Shown here one piece after another: positions 34,551 to 45,253 of a stretch of 64,000 nucleotides of DNA; position 1 is the first letter of the stretch; each line of letters starts with the position of its first letter. The translations under genes were made by a program, and so were the position numbers. Origin of the DNA: Candidatus Acidiferrales bacterium (GTDB lineage Bacteria > Acidobacteriota > Terriglobia > Acidiferrales > UBA7541); NCBI GenBank assembly GCA_035934015.1, contig DASYYH010000016.1, positions 1 through 64,000 of the forward strand, read 5' to 3'. The notes below the pieces were generated by a model. That model was not told the origin of the DNA. It saw nothing but the letters and a program-made list of their open reading frames with translations, and searched no databases.

Positions 34551-37500
34551 TTAGTGGGCTGTCTTCGGAAGAGTGTGTGTGCGGCCAAGGCGCTGAAGCC
34601 AGGTCTGGAAGCGATCGAGGTACAAGTAAACGACCGGTGTTGTGAAAAGAGTGAGCATCTGACTGACGATGAGCCCGCCTACGATGGTGATGCCGAGGGG
34701 TTGTCGTAGCTCCGCACCGGCACCTCCGCCAATCGCCAGTGGCAGAGCTCCTAGCATGGCTGCCATCGTCGTCATCATGATCGGGCGAAAACGCAATAAG
34801 CATGCCTCATAAATTGCATCCACGGCCGGTTTGCCTTCGATGCGCTCCTGCTGAATGGCAAAGTCGATCATCAAAATCGCATTCTTCTTTACGATCCCAA
34901 TCAGCAGAATGATCCCGATAATTGAAATCACATTGAGATCCGTCTTGAAAAGAAATATTGCGAGCAGTGCACCAACGCCTGCGGAGGGCAATGTCGAAAG
35001 AATAGTCACCGGGTGTATGTAGCTCTCATACAAGACGCCTAGAACAATATAGACAGCTCCGAGTGCGGCGAGAATCAGAATCGGCTCCGACGAAAGAGAG
35101 GCCTGAAACGCCTGAGCTGTTCCTTGAAAGTTGCCTTGAACGATCTCCGGCATGCCAATTCTCCGCTCGGCGGCTTCGATGTCATTGACCGCCTGCCCGA
35201 GCGACGCTCCCAAGCCCAAGCCGAATGACAGTGTAATCGACGGAAATTGTCCTTGATGGTTCACCGACAAGGAAGTGCTCGATGGCTCGTAGTGAGAAAC
35301 AGCGCTCAGCGGCACCAGTTTGCCCGAATTCGAAGCCACATAAATTGCCTTCAGTGCATCCGAATTCTGTTGATATTGCGGAGAGACATCCAGCACCACA
35401 TGATATTGGTTCAGTCCCTTATAAATATTTGAGACTTGGCGCTGGCCAAATGCATCGTTCAAAGTGCTGTCGATTGCGCTCATGGACACGCCCAGGCGCG
35501 ATGCGCTATCCCGGTCGATCACAAGCGAGGCTTCGAGGCCGTGGACCTGCTGATCGCTGTTGACATCGCGCAACTCGGGAATTTTGGCCATTTCCTTCAT
35601 CAATACTGGAGCCCAGTAGTTCAAATCCGAGACATTTTCGGATTGCAGCGTGTATTGATATTGCGCATTGCTCATGCGTCCGCCGACGTTAACGTCCTGC
35701 ACCGACTGCAGGTACAAAGTCGCGCCAGGAATTACCGCCAATTTCCTGCGCAGACGGGCGATCACTTGATCCGCTGTCACTTTTCGAACGCCAATGGGCT
35801 TGAGTTGCGCAAACATTCGAGCTGTATTTTCACTTCCGCCGCCGGTGAATGCAGTTACAGTATCGATGGCCGGGTCCGCCTGCACGATCTTTTCAAAAGC
35901 GATCATCTTGGCGTCCATAGCGGCGAAAGAAGTAGCTTGATCGGCCTGAATGTTTCCGCTTAAGCGTCCGGTATCCTGGGATGGGAAAAACCCCTTCGGC
36001 ACAATCACAAAGAGATAAATGCTGAGAGCCACAGTCATCAGAGTGACCGCAAGGACCGCAGGCTGATTGCGCAACACCCATTTCAGGCAGAAGTCGTACG
36101 AATGATAGAGGCCATTAAAGGCGCGCTCCGCGGCGCGATATGCGCGGCCATGCTCTCCTCGCTCCCGCCGTAGGAACCTTGCGCACATCATCGGTGTGGT
36201 GGTAAGTGAGACCATCAACGAAACAGCAATTGCGGTGCTGAGTGTCACAGCGAATTCTCTGAAGAGGCGCCCAACGATCCCGCCCATGAGCAAAATGGGG
36301 ATGAAAACGGCGATAAGGGAGGTGCTCATGGAAAAGACAGTAAAGCCGATCTCTCGTGCGCCCCGCAGCGCTGCCTCGAATGGGCGCAAACCCATTTCCA
36401 GGTGCCGCGTAATGTTTTCGATGACGACGATCGCATCGTCCACCACAAAACCCGTCGAGACGCAGAGCGCCATCAGCGACAAGTTGTCGATGCTGTAGCC
36501 ACACAGATACATGATGCCAAATGTGCCAACGAGTGAAAGCGGCACGGCAATGCTGGGAATCGTGGTTGCCCAGGCATTGCGCAAAAACACAAATACGACT
36601 AAGACGACGAGCAGAATCGAAATCACCAGCGTGATTTCCACGTCGTGAATCGAAGCGCGGATCGTCGGCGAGCGATCTTGCATTACGCCCAAGTGGATGG
36701 AAGGCGAAATGGATGCCTGCAGCACAGGTAACTCCGCTCGGACGCGGTCGACGGTATCGATAATATTCGCTCCGGGCTGACGGAAGACCGCGATCATGAT
36801 TGCGGGCGCACCGTTCGAGATTCCGTCGTTCCGCGTATTGGACACAGAGTCGGTGATCGTGCCGATGTCCGACAATCGTACGGGACCCCCATTGACCCAG
36901 GCGACAATGAGCGGACGATACTCCTTCGCCAAAAAGAGCTGATCGGTTGTCGAAAACTGCCAGGTTTGCAACCCGTTTTGCACCGAACCCGTCGGGCTAT
37001 GAGCATTCGCATTGGCGAGCGCCGTGCGAACCTGTTCCAGACTGATTCCATAACTGCTAATCTGCGTTGGATTCACGTCGACGCGCACGGCCGGCTGCGC
37101 CCCGCCCCAGACAAATGTCTGGCCGACTCCCGGAATTTGCGAGACCTTCTGAGCCAGGATGGAATCCGCTGCGTCATATTCGTCGCCGCGCGAAATATTG
37201 GTGGAAGTCAGGCCCAGCAGCATAATTGGCGCATCGGCCGGATTTACCTTGTGATACGTCGGATTTCCTGGCAGGCCAGCGGGGAGCTGGCCGCTCGCCG
37301 CATTGATGGCAGCCTGAACGTCGCGCGCCGCCGCGTCAATATTGCGGTTTAATTCGAATTGCAGCGTCACGTTCGTCGAGCCAAGCGAACTGGAAGAAGT
37401 CATTTGCGTCACGCCGGCAATCCGGCCAAACTGACGCTCCAACGGCGTGGCCACCGCAGACGCCATCGTTTCTGGGCTCGCACCCGGCAGTCCCGCATTC

Positions 37501-37652
37501 ACGGAGATAGTTGGAAAATCCACCTGTGGCAGCGGCGCTTCCGGAAGGAAATTGAATGCCAGAGCACCGGCCAGCAAGATCGCTGCGGTCAACAGAGACG
37601 TGCCCACCGGCCGCCGGATGAACGGTTCCGAGAAATTGGCAGAGATATTCAC
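34551..37652 (-). CDS. mdtC: RND multidrug efflux permease, MdtC type
   Basis: An inner-membrane proton-driven efflux subunit of 1033 residues with the RND plan: twelve helices, two large periplasmic loops, and the helix-4 proton relay Asp pair in [13 protein letters not shown]. The N-terminal pattern LPEAPLPQVDFPTISVNAGL, PGASPETMASAVATPLERQF and TSSSSLGSTNVTLQF is that of E. coli MdtC rather than AcrB. It is the last gene of an mdtA-mdtB-mdtC order, 3 bp after mdtB; MdtB and MdtC form a heterotrimer with the MdtA adaptor. An outer-membrane channel gene is not in the window. Typical cargoes (bile salts, novobiocin) are known from E. coli only. Confidence 0.95.
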   Translation of the reverse strand: MNISANFSEPFIRRPVGTSLLTAAILLAGALAFNFLPEAPLPQVDFPTISVNAGLPGASPETMASAVATPLERQFGRIAGVTQMTSSSSLGSTNVTLQFELNRNIDAAARDVQAAINAASGQLPAGLPGNPTYHKVNPADAPIMLLGLTSTNISRGDEYDAADSILAQKVSQIPGVGQTFVWGGAQPAVRVDVNPTQISSYGISLEQVRTALANANAHSPTGSVQNGLQTWQFSTTDQLFLAKEYRPLIVAWVNGGPVRLSDIGTITDSVSNTRNDGISNGAPAIMIAVFRQPGANIIDTVDRVRAELPVLQASISPSIHLGVMQDRSPTIRASIHDVEITLVISILLVVLVVFVFLRNAWATTIPSIAVPLSLVGTFGIMYLCGYSIDNLSLMALCVSTGFVVDDAIVVIENITRHLEMGLRPFEAALRGAREIGFTVFSMSTSLIAVFIPILLMGGIVGRLFREFAVTLSTAIAVSLMVSLTTTPMMCARFLRRERGEHGRAYRAAERAFNGLYHSYDFCLKWVLRNQPAVLAVTLMTVALSIYLFVIVPKGFFPSQDTGRLSGNIQADQATSFAAMDAKMIAFEKIVQADPAIDTVTAFTGGGSENTARMFAQLKPIGVRKVTADQVIARLRRKLAVIPGATLYLQSVQDVNVGGRMSNAQYQYTLQSENVSDLNYWAPVLMKEMAKIPELRDVNSDQQVHGLEASLVIDRDSASRLGVSMSAIDSTLNDAFGQRQVSNIYKGLNQYHVVLDVSPQYQQNSDALKAIYVASNSGKLVPLSAVSHYEPSSTSLSVNHQGQFPSITLSFGLGLGASLGQAVNDIEAAERRIGMPEIVQGNFQGTAQAFQASLSSEPILILAALGAVYIVLGVLYESYIHPVTILSTLPSAGVGALLAIFLFKTDLNVISIIGIILLIGIVKKNAILMIDFAIQQERIEGKPAVDAIYEACLLRFRPIMMTTMAAMLGALPLAIGGGAGAELRQPLGITIVGGLIVSQMLTLFTTPVVYLYLDRFQTWLQRLGRTHTLPKTAH

Positions 37653-37655
37653 GGC

Positions 37656-40600
37656 CTAGTCGCCCGCCGGTTCCTCGGCCGGCACGTGCACACGCGAGCG
37701 CAGCCGCGTAGCGATCCAGTCGAAGGCTACATAGACGACGGGCGTGGTATAGAGCGTGAGTAGCTGGCTCAGCAAGAGTCCGCCGACGATCGTGATCCCC
37801 AGAGGACGCCGCAATTCTGAACCCATCCCCGTACCCAGAGCGAGAGGCAAACCGCCGAGTAGGGCAGCCATGGTCGTCATCATGATCGGGCGAAAGCGGA
37901 GCAGACATGCTTCATAAATCGCGTCGAGCGCCGGCTTCTCCTCCTTGCGTTCCGCTTCCAGCGCAAAGTCGATCATCATGATGGCGTTTTTCTTCACAAT
38001 GCCGATCAGCAGAATCAATCCAATCAAAGCAATGACGCTGAATTCCTCGTGGCAAATCAGCAGCGCAAGGATAGCGCCCACGCCGGCGGAAGGCAGTGTG
38101 GAAAGGATCGTGATCGGGTGGATGTAGCTCTCATAGAGCACGCCCAGCACGATGTAAACCACGATGACTGCGGCGAGAATCAGCAGCGGCTCGTTCGAGA
38201 GCGAGGCCAAAAAGGAAGCGGCGGTTCCTTCAAAGTTCGTCTGAATACTAGCCGGCATATTGAGCTCTTTTTTGGCCGCATTGATGGCATTCACGGCATC
38301 GCCCAGTGAAACCCCGGGAGCAAGGTTAAAAGACAGGGTCACAACCGGAAACTGGCCCTGATGGTTGATCGTCAGAGGCACGGTCGACTGCACGACGCGC
38401 GTAAACGCGCTCAACGGAACTTCTTGGCCCGTCACGGAATTCACGAAAATATTTTTAAGCGCATCCGGGTCTTGCTGGAAATTGGGCAGCACTTCTTCGA
38501 CGACATGATACTGATTCAGTTGCGTGAAGATCGTCGAGACCTGGCGTTGTCCAAACGCGTCGTAAAGTGTATCGTCAATAGTTTGTGGCAGAAGACCAAG
38601 GCGTGAAGCCGTATCGCGGTCAATGACGAGAGTCGCCTGCAAACCTTCGTTTTGCTGATCGCTCGCCACATCGGTCACCTGCGGCAGCGTCTTCATCTTT
38701 GCAATCATGCGCGAAGTCCACTGCGCCAGTTCATTGGCATCAACATCTTCCATGCTGTATTGAAATTCCGTCCGGCTCACGCGGTCTTCAACGGTTAAAT
38801 CCTGTACGGGCTGCATGTATAGCGTAATTCCATCCACTGGATTCAGTTGCGGCTCCAGGCGCGTAATCACGTCGGAAGCCGAAACGTAGTTGCGGTCCGC
38901 GATCGGCTTCAGATTAATCTGAACGCGCCCGCTGTTGAGCGTGATGTTCGTTCCATCAACACCAATGAAAGAAGAAAGACTCTCCACCGCGGGGTCCTGC
39001 AAAATGATGTGATCAAGGGCTTGCTGCCGTTGCGCCATCGCCTGAAAGGAGACATCCTGAGGCGCTTGGGAGATTCCCATAATGACGCCTGTATCCTGCA
39101 CGGGGAAAAAACCTTTGGGAACGTATATGTAAAGCAAAATCGTCGCCACCAGCGTGCCGAACGTAACAATTAGCGTCGTGGTGCGATATCGCAAGACAAC
39201 TTTCAGCGTGCCGCCATAGTATTCGATCGCCGTGTTGAACCAGCGCTCCGACGTGCGGTAAAACCAACTCTGCTGACTTTCCGGTTTATGTTTCAGCAAT
39301 TGGGCGCACATCATCGGCGTCAGCGTCAGCGAAACAAATGCAGAGACGAGAATAGTCACAGCGAGGGTCACAGCAAACTCGCGGAAGAGCCGCCCGACGA
39401 CGTCGCCCATGAAGAGCAACGGGATCAGAACAGCGATCAACGAAACCGTCAGCGATAGAATCGTGAAGCCGATTTGCTCGGCGCCCTTCAATGCTGCCTG
39501 CAAAGGTGGGTCGCCCGCCTCGATATAGCGGCTTATATTCTCAATCATCACGATGGCATCATCGACCACGAAGCCAGTCGAGATCGTTAAAGCCATTAAC
39601 GTGAGATTGTTCAGACTATAGCCGAGCAGGTACATCACCCCGAACGTGCCCACAATCGACAACGGAACCGCAATGCTGGGAATAACCGTTGCGGACACGC
39701 TGCGCAAAAACAAAAAAATCACCAGCACAACGAGAACAACTGTGATTGCGAGCTCAAATTGGACGTCCGTGACCGATGCACGGATCGTAATCGTGCGGTC
39801 CGTCAGTGGCGTAACCTGGATCGATGACGGAAGGGACGCTTGCAAAAGTGGCAGAAGCGCTTTGATTCGATCTGTTACACCGATGATATTCGCCCCCGGT
39901 TGCCTCTGAATATTCAAGATCACAGCCGGGTTTTCGTTGGCCCACGCCGCTTCCTGCACGTTCTCTGCACCATCGACAACCGTGGCAACGTCGCTCAAGC
40001 GAACAGGTGCGCCATTTCGATAGGCAATGATTAGCGGCTTGTAGTCATTGCTGGAGAGAAGCTGGTCATTGTCGGCAATCGTGTACTGCTGGCGTGGCCC
40101 TTCGAAGTTGCCTTTGGCCTCATCTACATTGGCCTGTCCCAGCGCGGTGCGCAGATCTTCCAGGCTCAGCCCGTATGCGGCGAGTTCCGTCGGATTCGCT
40201 TGAATTCGCACGGCGGGGCGCTGGCCGCCGCTGATGCTGACGAACCCAACGCCCGACAACTGCGAAATCTTCTGTGCCAGATTCGTGTCCGCGAGATCCT
40301 CTACTTTAGAAAGCGGCAATGTTTTCGACTGCAATGCCAGCGTCAGGATAGGCGTGTCTGCCGGGTTAATCTTGCTGTAGATCGGGGGGTTCGGCAGAGC
40401 TTTGGGGAGCAACTGCATCGCCGCATTGATGGCCGCCTGTACTTCTTGCTCCGCCACATCAATATTCAAATCGAGAACAAATTGCAGCGTGACGATCGAG
40501 CTTCCAAACGAACTCGTCGAGGTCATCTGGTTTAGCCCGGGGATCTGTCCGAACTGGCGTTCGAGGGGCGCGGTCACAGATGACGCCATCACATCCGGAC

Positions 40601-40763
40601 TCGCGCCCGGGTAAAAGGTTTCTACCTGAATTGTTGGATAATCCACTTCTGGAAGAGCGGAAACGGGCAACTGCTTATATGCGACCAAGCCAGCGAGCAT
40701 CAGCCCGACCATGAGCAGACTGGTCGCGACCGGCCGCAGAATGAACGGCCGAGACGGGCTCAT
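37656..40763 (-). CDS. mdtB: RND multidrug efflux permease, MdtB type
   Basis: A 1035-residue RND pump subunit. N-terminal pattern [40 protein letters not shown] and [20 protein letters not shown] matches MdtB. The proton-relay pair lies in [13 protein letters not shown], and both periplasmic docking/porter loops are of full length. Its ATG overlaps the mdtA stop by 4 bp, and mdtC follows after 3 bp, so the three proteins are made from one transcript. It differs enough from the MdtC copy to be an old duplication. Confidence 0.95.
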   Translation of the reverse strand: MSPSRPFILRPVATSLLMVGLMLAGLVAYKQLPVSALPEVDYPTIQVETFYPGASPDVMASSVTAPLERQFGQIPGLNQMTSTSSFGSSIVTLQFVLDLNIDVAEQEVQAAINAAMQLLPKALPNPPIYSKINPADTPILTLALQSKTLPLSKVEDLADTNLAQKISQLSGVGFVSISGGQRPAVRIQANPTELAAYGLSLEDLRTALGQANVDEAKGNFEGPRQQYTIADNDQLLSSNDYKPLIIAYRNGAPVRLSDVATVVDGAENVQEAAWANENPAVILNIQRQPGANIIGVTDRIKALLPLLQASLPSSIQVTPLTDRTITIRASVTDVQFELAITVVLVVLVIFLFLRSVSATVIPSIAVPLSIVGTFGVMYLLGYSLNNLTLMALTISTGFVVDDAIVMIENISRYIEAGDPPLQAALKGAEQIGFTILSLTVSLIAVLIPLLFMGDVVGRLFREFAVTLAVTILVSAFVSLTLTPMMCAQLLKHKPESQQSWFYRTSERWFNTAIEYYGGTLKVVLRYRTTTLIVTFGTLVATILLYIYVPKGFFPVQDTGVIMGISQAPQDVSFQAMAQRQQALDHIILQDPAVESLSSFIGVDGTNITLNSGRVQINLKPIADRNYVSASDVITRLEPQLNPVDGITLYMQPVQDLTVEDRVSRTEFQYSMEDVDANELAQWTSRMIAKMKTLPQVTDVASDQQNEGLQATLVIDRDTASRLGLLPQTIDDTLYDAFGQRQVSTIFTQLNQYHVVEEVLPNFQQDPDALKNIFVNSVTGQEVPLSAFTRVVQSTVPLTINHQGQFPVVTLSFNLAPGVSLGDAVNAINAAKKELNMPASIQTNFEGTAASFLASLSNEPLLILAAVIVVYIVLGVLYESYIHPITILSTLPSAGVGAILALLICHEEFSVIALIGLILLIGIVKKNAIMMIDFALEAERKEEKPALDAIYEACLLRFRPIMMTTMAALLGGLPLALGTGMGSELRRPLGITIVGGLLLSQLLTLYTTPVVYVAFDWIATRLRSRVHVPAEEPAGD

Positions 40764-42109
40764 TTTTGTTGCCCTCCGTGACGGCCGTGAGGACGCGCGG
40801 CCTGCGGTTGCGAATTGGGAGCCGCCGGAGCTTTTCCCGCCTGAGACTGGGATGGGCGTCCGTTCGGCGTCCCCGCGGGACCTCCGGTCGCATTGCGCGC
40901 AACAATCTTGCTGCCGTCAGAGAGTTTATCCAGCCCATCGGTCACCACGCGTTCGCCGGGTTGAACCCCGCTGTCGATGGCGACATCGTTGTCCGTTGTC
41001 AGACCCACTTTTACGGCGCGGACATTGACAACATTGTTTTCGTTGACCACGTACACGTATGTCCCATTCGGCCCGCGTTGCACTGCCGCCGCAGGAATGA
41101 CTGTAACGTTATGCTCCGTGTTAACCAGCAAATGAATGTTGACGAACTGATTCGGAAACAGAACATTATTTTCGTTGTTAAAAACAGCTTTGAGCTTATA
41201 TGTCCCCGTCGTCGTATCAATCTGGTTGTCCATCGTCTGCAAAAAACCACTCTCGATCTTCGTCGTGTCATCGCGATCGTAGGCGTCCACCGGCAAATGA
41301 TCGCGAGATCGCAGCTCTTTATAGACCTCCGGCAACTCATCCTGCGGGAGCGTAAAGATCACCGCGATCGGCTGCAGTTGGGTGATAACGATCAGGCCGG
41401 TCGTATCCGTTGCGTGGACCACGTTTCCAGGATCCACGAGTCGCAGCCCGATGCGCCCGCTGATTGGCGCGGTGACGTGGCAATAGACCAACTGTAGCTT
41501 GGCGCTGTCAATGGACGCTTGGTCCGACTTAATCGCTCCTTGCGCCTGGTTCATCACAGAGGTTTGTGTATCGAGCTGTTGCTTCGGAATCACACCTTCC
41601 CCGGCGAGTGTGGTGTAGCGATTGTAATCAAGGGTCGCGTCCTTGAGCGCAGCTTCATCCTTGGCAAGTTGCCCCTCGGCTTGTTCGAGTTGAACCTGGT
41701 ATGGCCGTGGGTCAATTTCAACGAGCGCTTCGCCCTTGTTTACAAACTGACCTTCCCTGAAATACACGGTCATGATCTGACCGTCGACTCGCGTGTGCAC
41801 GGTCACTGTATAGAACGCAGTGACAGTCCCCAGCCCGGTAAAGTAGACCGGCAAATCGCCTGTGCGCGCCGTTGCCACGACAACCGGAACAGCCTGGTTG
41901 CCCATCCGCGCACGAGCTGCTGTGCTTGTTTTTGCCGATTGTTGCTGCGCCACCCCGCGGAAATACCACGCCGCAAGACCGAGAATGGCGATAATCAACA
42001 CCCAGGCCCACCAATGATGTTTCTTCCGCGGGGAAAGGGCGAGTTCCTGCGAAAGAGGAATTTCGCGGCTGTCGCCCGTTTGCGGCTCGATTGTCTGGCG
42101 CGAACCCAT
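40760..42109 (-). CDS. mdtA: RND efflux periplasmic adaptor, MdtA type
   Basis: The membrane-fusion protein that links the MdtB/MdtC pump to an outer-membrane channel. The 449 residues start with a cytosolic leader and one anchor helix ([18 protein letters not shown]), then half-motif [20 protein letters not shown] of the lipoyl domain, a helical hairpin (about 150-200), second lipoyl half [20 protein letters not shown], a beta-barrel domain and a Pro/Gln/His-rich tail (about 410-449). The ATG is preceded by AGGAG. It faces the oxalate decarboxylase gene across a 354-bp divergent region. Confidence 0.95.
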   Translation of the reverse strand: MGSRQTIEPQTGDSREIPLSQELALSPRKKHHWWAWVLIIAILGLAAWYFRGVAQQQSAKTSTAARARMGNQAVPVVVATARTGDLPVYFTGLGTVTAFYTVTVHTRVDGQIMTVYFREGQFVNKGEALVEIDPRPYQVQLEQAEGQLAKDEAALKDATLDYNRYTTLAGEGVIPKQQLDTQTSVMNQAQGAIKSDQASIDSAKLQLVYCHVTAPISGRIGLRLVDPGNVVHATDTTGLIVITQLQPIAVIFTLPQDELPEVYKELRSRDHLPVDAYDRDDTTKIESGFLQTMDNQIDTTTGTYKLKAVFNNENNVLFPNQFVNIHLLVNTEHNVTVIPAAAVQRGPNGTYVYVVNENNVVNVRAVKVGLTTDNDVAIDSGVQPGERVVTDGLDKLSDGSKIVARNATGGPAGTPNGRPSQSQAGKAPAAPNSQPQAARPHGRHGGQQK

Positions 42110-42463
42110 TGCTCAGCTCCTGGAGGATATGGCCGCACGGCCACTCCTGGCTCCCTGTGGGATACCGCGCATCAGTTGTGGGCTACAACCGAGGTAGCGG
42201 CCCATAAATCACAGGCCTCAAGATTACGTTCGGGAATTAGACGCCTTCTTACATCGCCTGGTTTCCCTGGGCAATACGTACACTTTCGTCCGGCAACCGG
42301 ATCGGAAGATTTCTTCTGCGCGAATCTTACCAGTTCGGCCGTCCCGCGGCCATATCCGCGAATATCTGTGCACGGAAAGCGAAAAAATAATCTAAACTCC
42401 AAAACGGACTGGCAGAAAGCCGCCCTGATTCAAGTCCGAAAAAAGCTGGGAAAGGATCAAACA
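42110..42463. other. Divergent non-coding region between mdtA and the oxalate decarboxylase gene
   Basis: 354 bp with no credible gene. It must hold promoters for both directions. The last 80 bp before the decarboxylase ATG are AT-richer (AAAAAATAATCTAAACT at about 42384-42400) and may contain its -10 region, but no strong -35 is visible. A short hairpin TGGCCG-CA-CGGCCA lies near 42130-42143 next to mdtA. An open frame that runs through from inside mdtA is antisense to it and not real. Confidence 0.5.
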
Positions 42464-43735
42464 ATGGGTAAGGACCGAACGGATTCGGAACACAGATTAT
42501 CACGCCGCACCCTTCTTGGCGCGCTGCCCGCAACCGCCGCGGGCCTCGCATTTGATTCTCTTGCGGCAAAAGCGGCTTCCCAGGACTCAAAGGAAGACGT
42601 CATCAATGGGGAACACGGCCAAAGCGCAACGAATCCTATCGGCCCGGCAAATGCCGCGCTGAGCCAGCAAAATCCCGACTCCGTGATGCCTCCGCCCACG
42701 GATCACGGCGACGTTCCTGCGTTCAAGTACCCCTTTGCTTTTTCTCATAAACGCACGCAAGAAGGTGGATGGGCGCGCCAAGTGACCGTTGAAGATTTTC
42801 CCATCTCAAAATCCATCGCTGGCGTCAACATGCGTCTGGGATCTGGAGGCATTCGCGAACTTCACTGGCATAAAGCCGCAGAATGGGCCTTCATGCTTTA
42901 CGGCAGCGCGCGCATCACGGCAATCGACACCGGCGGCCAGTCGTTTGTTGACGATGTTCACGAAGGCGACATCTGGAATTTTCCTTCCGGTATTCCGCAT
43001 TCCATTCAGGGCCTTGCGCCGGATGGCTGCGAATTTCTTTTGGTCTTTGATGATGGCGCATTCTCCGAATACAACACGACATCGCTCACCGATTTACTTG
43101 CACACACTCCGCCCGGTCCTCTGGCGAAAAGTTTCGGAATCCCTCGCGAGGCGCTCTCCTCAATTCCCGGTTACGAGCGTTACATCTTTCAAGGAAAGCT
43201 TCCTGGTCCGCTTGAGGCTGATCAGCGCGCGGCGACCGGCCGCATGGGTCGTTCCAGACCATTCGATTTCCGCCTCACGCAAATGGAAGCCAGCAAGCGA
43301 ACGCGCGGAGGCGAAGTGCGCGTTGTGGACTCGAAGAATTTCCCTGCCTCGACGACAATCGCCGCCGCGCTTGTGACCGTTCACCCCGGCGGCATTCGAG
43401 AATTGCATTGGCATCCGAATGCCGACGAGTGGCAGTACTACATCAGGGGCAATGCGCGAATGACTGTCTTCGCCGCTGGCGGTCGCGCTCGCACTATGGA
43501 TTTTCAGAGAGGCGACGTGGGGTATATTGAGAAGACGCTTCCTCACTACATCGAGAACACAGGCACAACGGATTTGTCGTTTCTGGAAATGTTTCGCAGC
43601 GACCACTACGAAGATATTTCTTTATCGAACTGGCTGTCGCACACGCCGTCACAGTTGGTGATGCAGCACCTCGGTTTTGACAAGGCCACGCTCAACGCGA
43701 TTCCAAAAGACGAAGTCGCAATCATGCCGCTCTAG
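42464..43735 (+). CDS. Tat-exported bicupin oxalate decarboxylase
   Basis: Mn-dependent conversion of oxalate to formate and CO2. 423 residues with a twin-arginine signal (LSRRTLLGALPATAAGLAF, 12-30). Cupin 1 ligands: His134, His136, Glu140, His179 (GGIRELHWHKAAEW, GIPHS). Cupin 2 ligands: His315, His317, Glu322, His361. The lid carries Glu202 in SEYNTT, aligning with the catalytic Glu of SENST in the Bacillus enzyme, so it should decarboxylate rather than oxidise. ATG 42464 has AAAGGA upstream. No formate-using gene is next to it. It is convergent with an exported aminotransferase-like gene and shares no operon. The substrate is inferred from family residues. Confidence 0.92.
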   Translation: MGKDRTDSEHRLSRRTLLGALPATAAGLAFDSLAAKAASQDSKEDVINGEHGQSATNPIGPANAALSQQNPDSVMPPPTDHGDVPAFKYPFAFSHKRTQEGGWARQVTVEDFPISKSIAGVNMRLGSGGIRELHWHKAAEWAFMLYGSARITAIDTGGQSFVDDVHEGDIWNFPSGIPHSIQGLAPDGCEFLLVFDDGAFSEYNTTSLTDLLAHTPPGPLAKSFGIPREALSSIPGYERYIFQGKLPGPLEADQRAATGRMGRSRPFDFRLTQMEASKRTRGGEVRVVDSKNFPASTTIAAALVTVHPGGIRELHWHPNADEWQYYIRGNARMTVFAAGGRARTMDFQRGDVGYIEKTLPHYIENTGTTDLSFLEMFRSDHYEDISLSNWLSHTPSQLVMQHLGFDKATLNAIPKDEVAIMPL

Positions 43736-43742
43736 GAGAACG

Positions 43743-43774
43743 AAAAAAAGCCGTGCCTCGGACGACCCAGGCTT
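43743..43774 (-). terminator. Rho-independent terminator of the class V aminotransferase gene
   Basis: Read on the reverse strand, AAGCC-TGGG-tcgt-CCGAGG-CAC-GGCTT is followed by a run of seven Ts. The inner stem GCCTGGG/CCGAGGC has one mismatch. It lies 34 bp after the stop of the reverse gene and directly beyond the decarboxylase stop, so transcripts from both sides meet here. In the forward direction it lacks a T run. Confidence 0.65.
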
Positions 43775-43807
43775 AGGTGCGTTTGCAAGACTTCCCGGCG
43801 CGAGAGG

Positions 43808-45106
43808 TCACGCCGCTTTGTAGTTTTTCTTGAACTCGTCGAACTTTTCAAGAAATCTGTCGATATCCGCCTTTTGCAAATAGTACGGCGTCGAAAGCCG
43901 GATCTTGTAGGGCGCGCCGCCGCGAATGCGAATTTTGCTCTGCTCCCAAAGGGCTTTTTCAATGTCGCCAATCTGAACCGGTGGCGTGTTTACGGAAACG
44001 ATGGCGCAGCGGTATTGCGCGTCGAAGCCGGTGACGTTTTCTGCGCCGCGCTGCTGCATCTGCGACCAAATATAATTGTTCAAGTCGCGATTGCGCTTCT
44101 CGATGCGCGCCATGCCGATCTGGTTGGCAAATTCGATGGAGGCGCGCAGGCCCGCAAGAGAGGCGACGTTGGAAGAGCCGAGGCGTTGGAAACGCTCAGC
44201 GCGAATCTTGGGGTCGTCCCAGCCCGCAGTAGTCACTGTGCTCCACATCCGGTCAATCATCTCGTCACGCACGTAAAGAAAACCTGTGCCCTTCGGCGCC
44301 ATCAGCCATTTGTGCGGACTTGAACCGTACATATCGCAGCCAATGTCTTTGATATTGAGCTGCATCATGCCCGTAACCTGTGCGCCATCCACCATCGACA
44401 CCAGGCCTTTTCTTTTCGCCAGCGCGCAAATTTGCTTCACGGGCTGAATGACGCCTGTCGTCGTGGTGATGTGGCTCGTGAAGAGCACGCGTGTGCGCGG
44501 CGTAATGGCGTCGTTGATACGATTGAGAAGATCGTCGGTGTTTGTGAGCGGCTGAGGAATCTGGTATTGCTTGACGACAATGCCGTAGCGCTTGGCGCGC
44601 AGTTTCCACGGCTCCTGGCCGCTCGGATGCTCCTGATCGCTCATGAGTACTTCGTCGCCGGGATTCATGTCCAGTCCATTGGCCATGAAATTGTTCGCTT
44701 CGGTCGCGTTACGCACAAATGCCAGCTCATCGCGCGTCACGCCGATGAACTGCGCCAGCGGATCGCGGTATTCGTTCCACGGGCCGTAGCCCCAGATAGG
44801 ATAATCCTCGGGGTCGGTCTGCCGCATGGCGTTGGCGGCATGATCCGAGTCGATGACAGCCTTCAACACCGGCAGCGGGCAAGAACCGACCGTCCCATTG
44901 TTCAAATAGACTTCGCCTTCGGGGATGATGAACTGCTGGCGAATCTGCTGCCAATATTCATCTTCGCTTTGATCGAATACTTCGCCGCGCGGCATGGGCG
45001 GCGCGTCAAAATTGAATTGTTCCGCCAGGACGGCGCGGCTCAGAGCGGGCAAGCTCGCGGCGCCCGTGATTGCAAGCGCGCTTTGCAGGAAGCTTCGGCG
45101 ATCCAT
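43808..45106 (-). CDS. Exported class V aminotransferase (isopenicillin-N-epimerase-like)
   Basis: A fold-type I PLP protein of 432 residues with an export signal that begins MDRRSFLQSALAITG and ends near RAVLAEQ; the RR-S-F pattern suggests Tat export, as expected for a cofactor-loaded enzyme. Family markers: VYLNNGTVGSCPLPVLKAV, FVRNATEANNFMANGL, DGAQVTGM and PLP lysine in GSSPHKWLMAPKG, then GSSNVASLAGL and a C-terminal RGGAPYKIRLSTPYYLQKAD. CefD-like members act as epimerases, desulfurases or lyases, so the reaction cannot be set. ATG 45106 has GGGAGG upstream; longer frames are not homologous. Convergent with the oxalate decarboxylase, divergent from a cupin. Confidence 0.88.
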   Translation of the reverse strand: MDRRSFLQSALAITGAASLPALSRAVLAEQFNFDAPPMPRGEVFDQSEDEYWQQIRQQFIIPEGEVYLNNGTVGSCPLPVLKAVIDSDHAANAMRQTDPEDYPIWGYGPWNEYRDPLAQFIGVTRDELAFVRNATEANNFMANGLDMNPGDEVLMSDQEHPSGQEPWKLRAKRYGIVVKQYQIPQPLTNTDDLLNRINDAITPRTRVLFTSHITTTTGVIQPVKQICALAKRKGLVSMVDGAQVTGMMQLNIKDIGCDMYGSSPHKWLMAPKGTGFLYVRDEMIDRMWSTVTTAGWDDPKIRAERFQRLGSSNVASLAGLRASIEFANQIGMARIEKRNRDLNNYIWSQMQQRGAENVTGFDAQYRCAIVSVNTPPVQIGDIEKALWEQSKIRIRGGAPYKIRLSTPYYLQKADIDRFLEKFDEFKKNYKAA

Positions 45107-45253
45107 CTTTGTTCCTCCCTCCCTCGTGAGATTGCGATGAGCGAATGCGGGGATGATATGCGTACGAGGCGCGAATAACAAGAGATTCGCTTCCGGCGGC
45201 GCCTGCATTAAACTATCTGGCCAGAAAACAGTACGAAGAGAGAAAAACCGTTC

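Noticed and set aside
41519-42463. Upstream in-frame extension of the oxalate decarboxylase
   Set aside because: It is antisense to mdtA, has no cupin-like residues, and the Tat signal peptide and ribosome-binding site mark ATG 42464 as the start.
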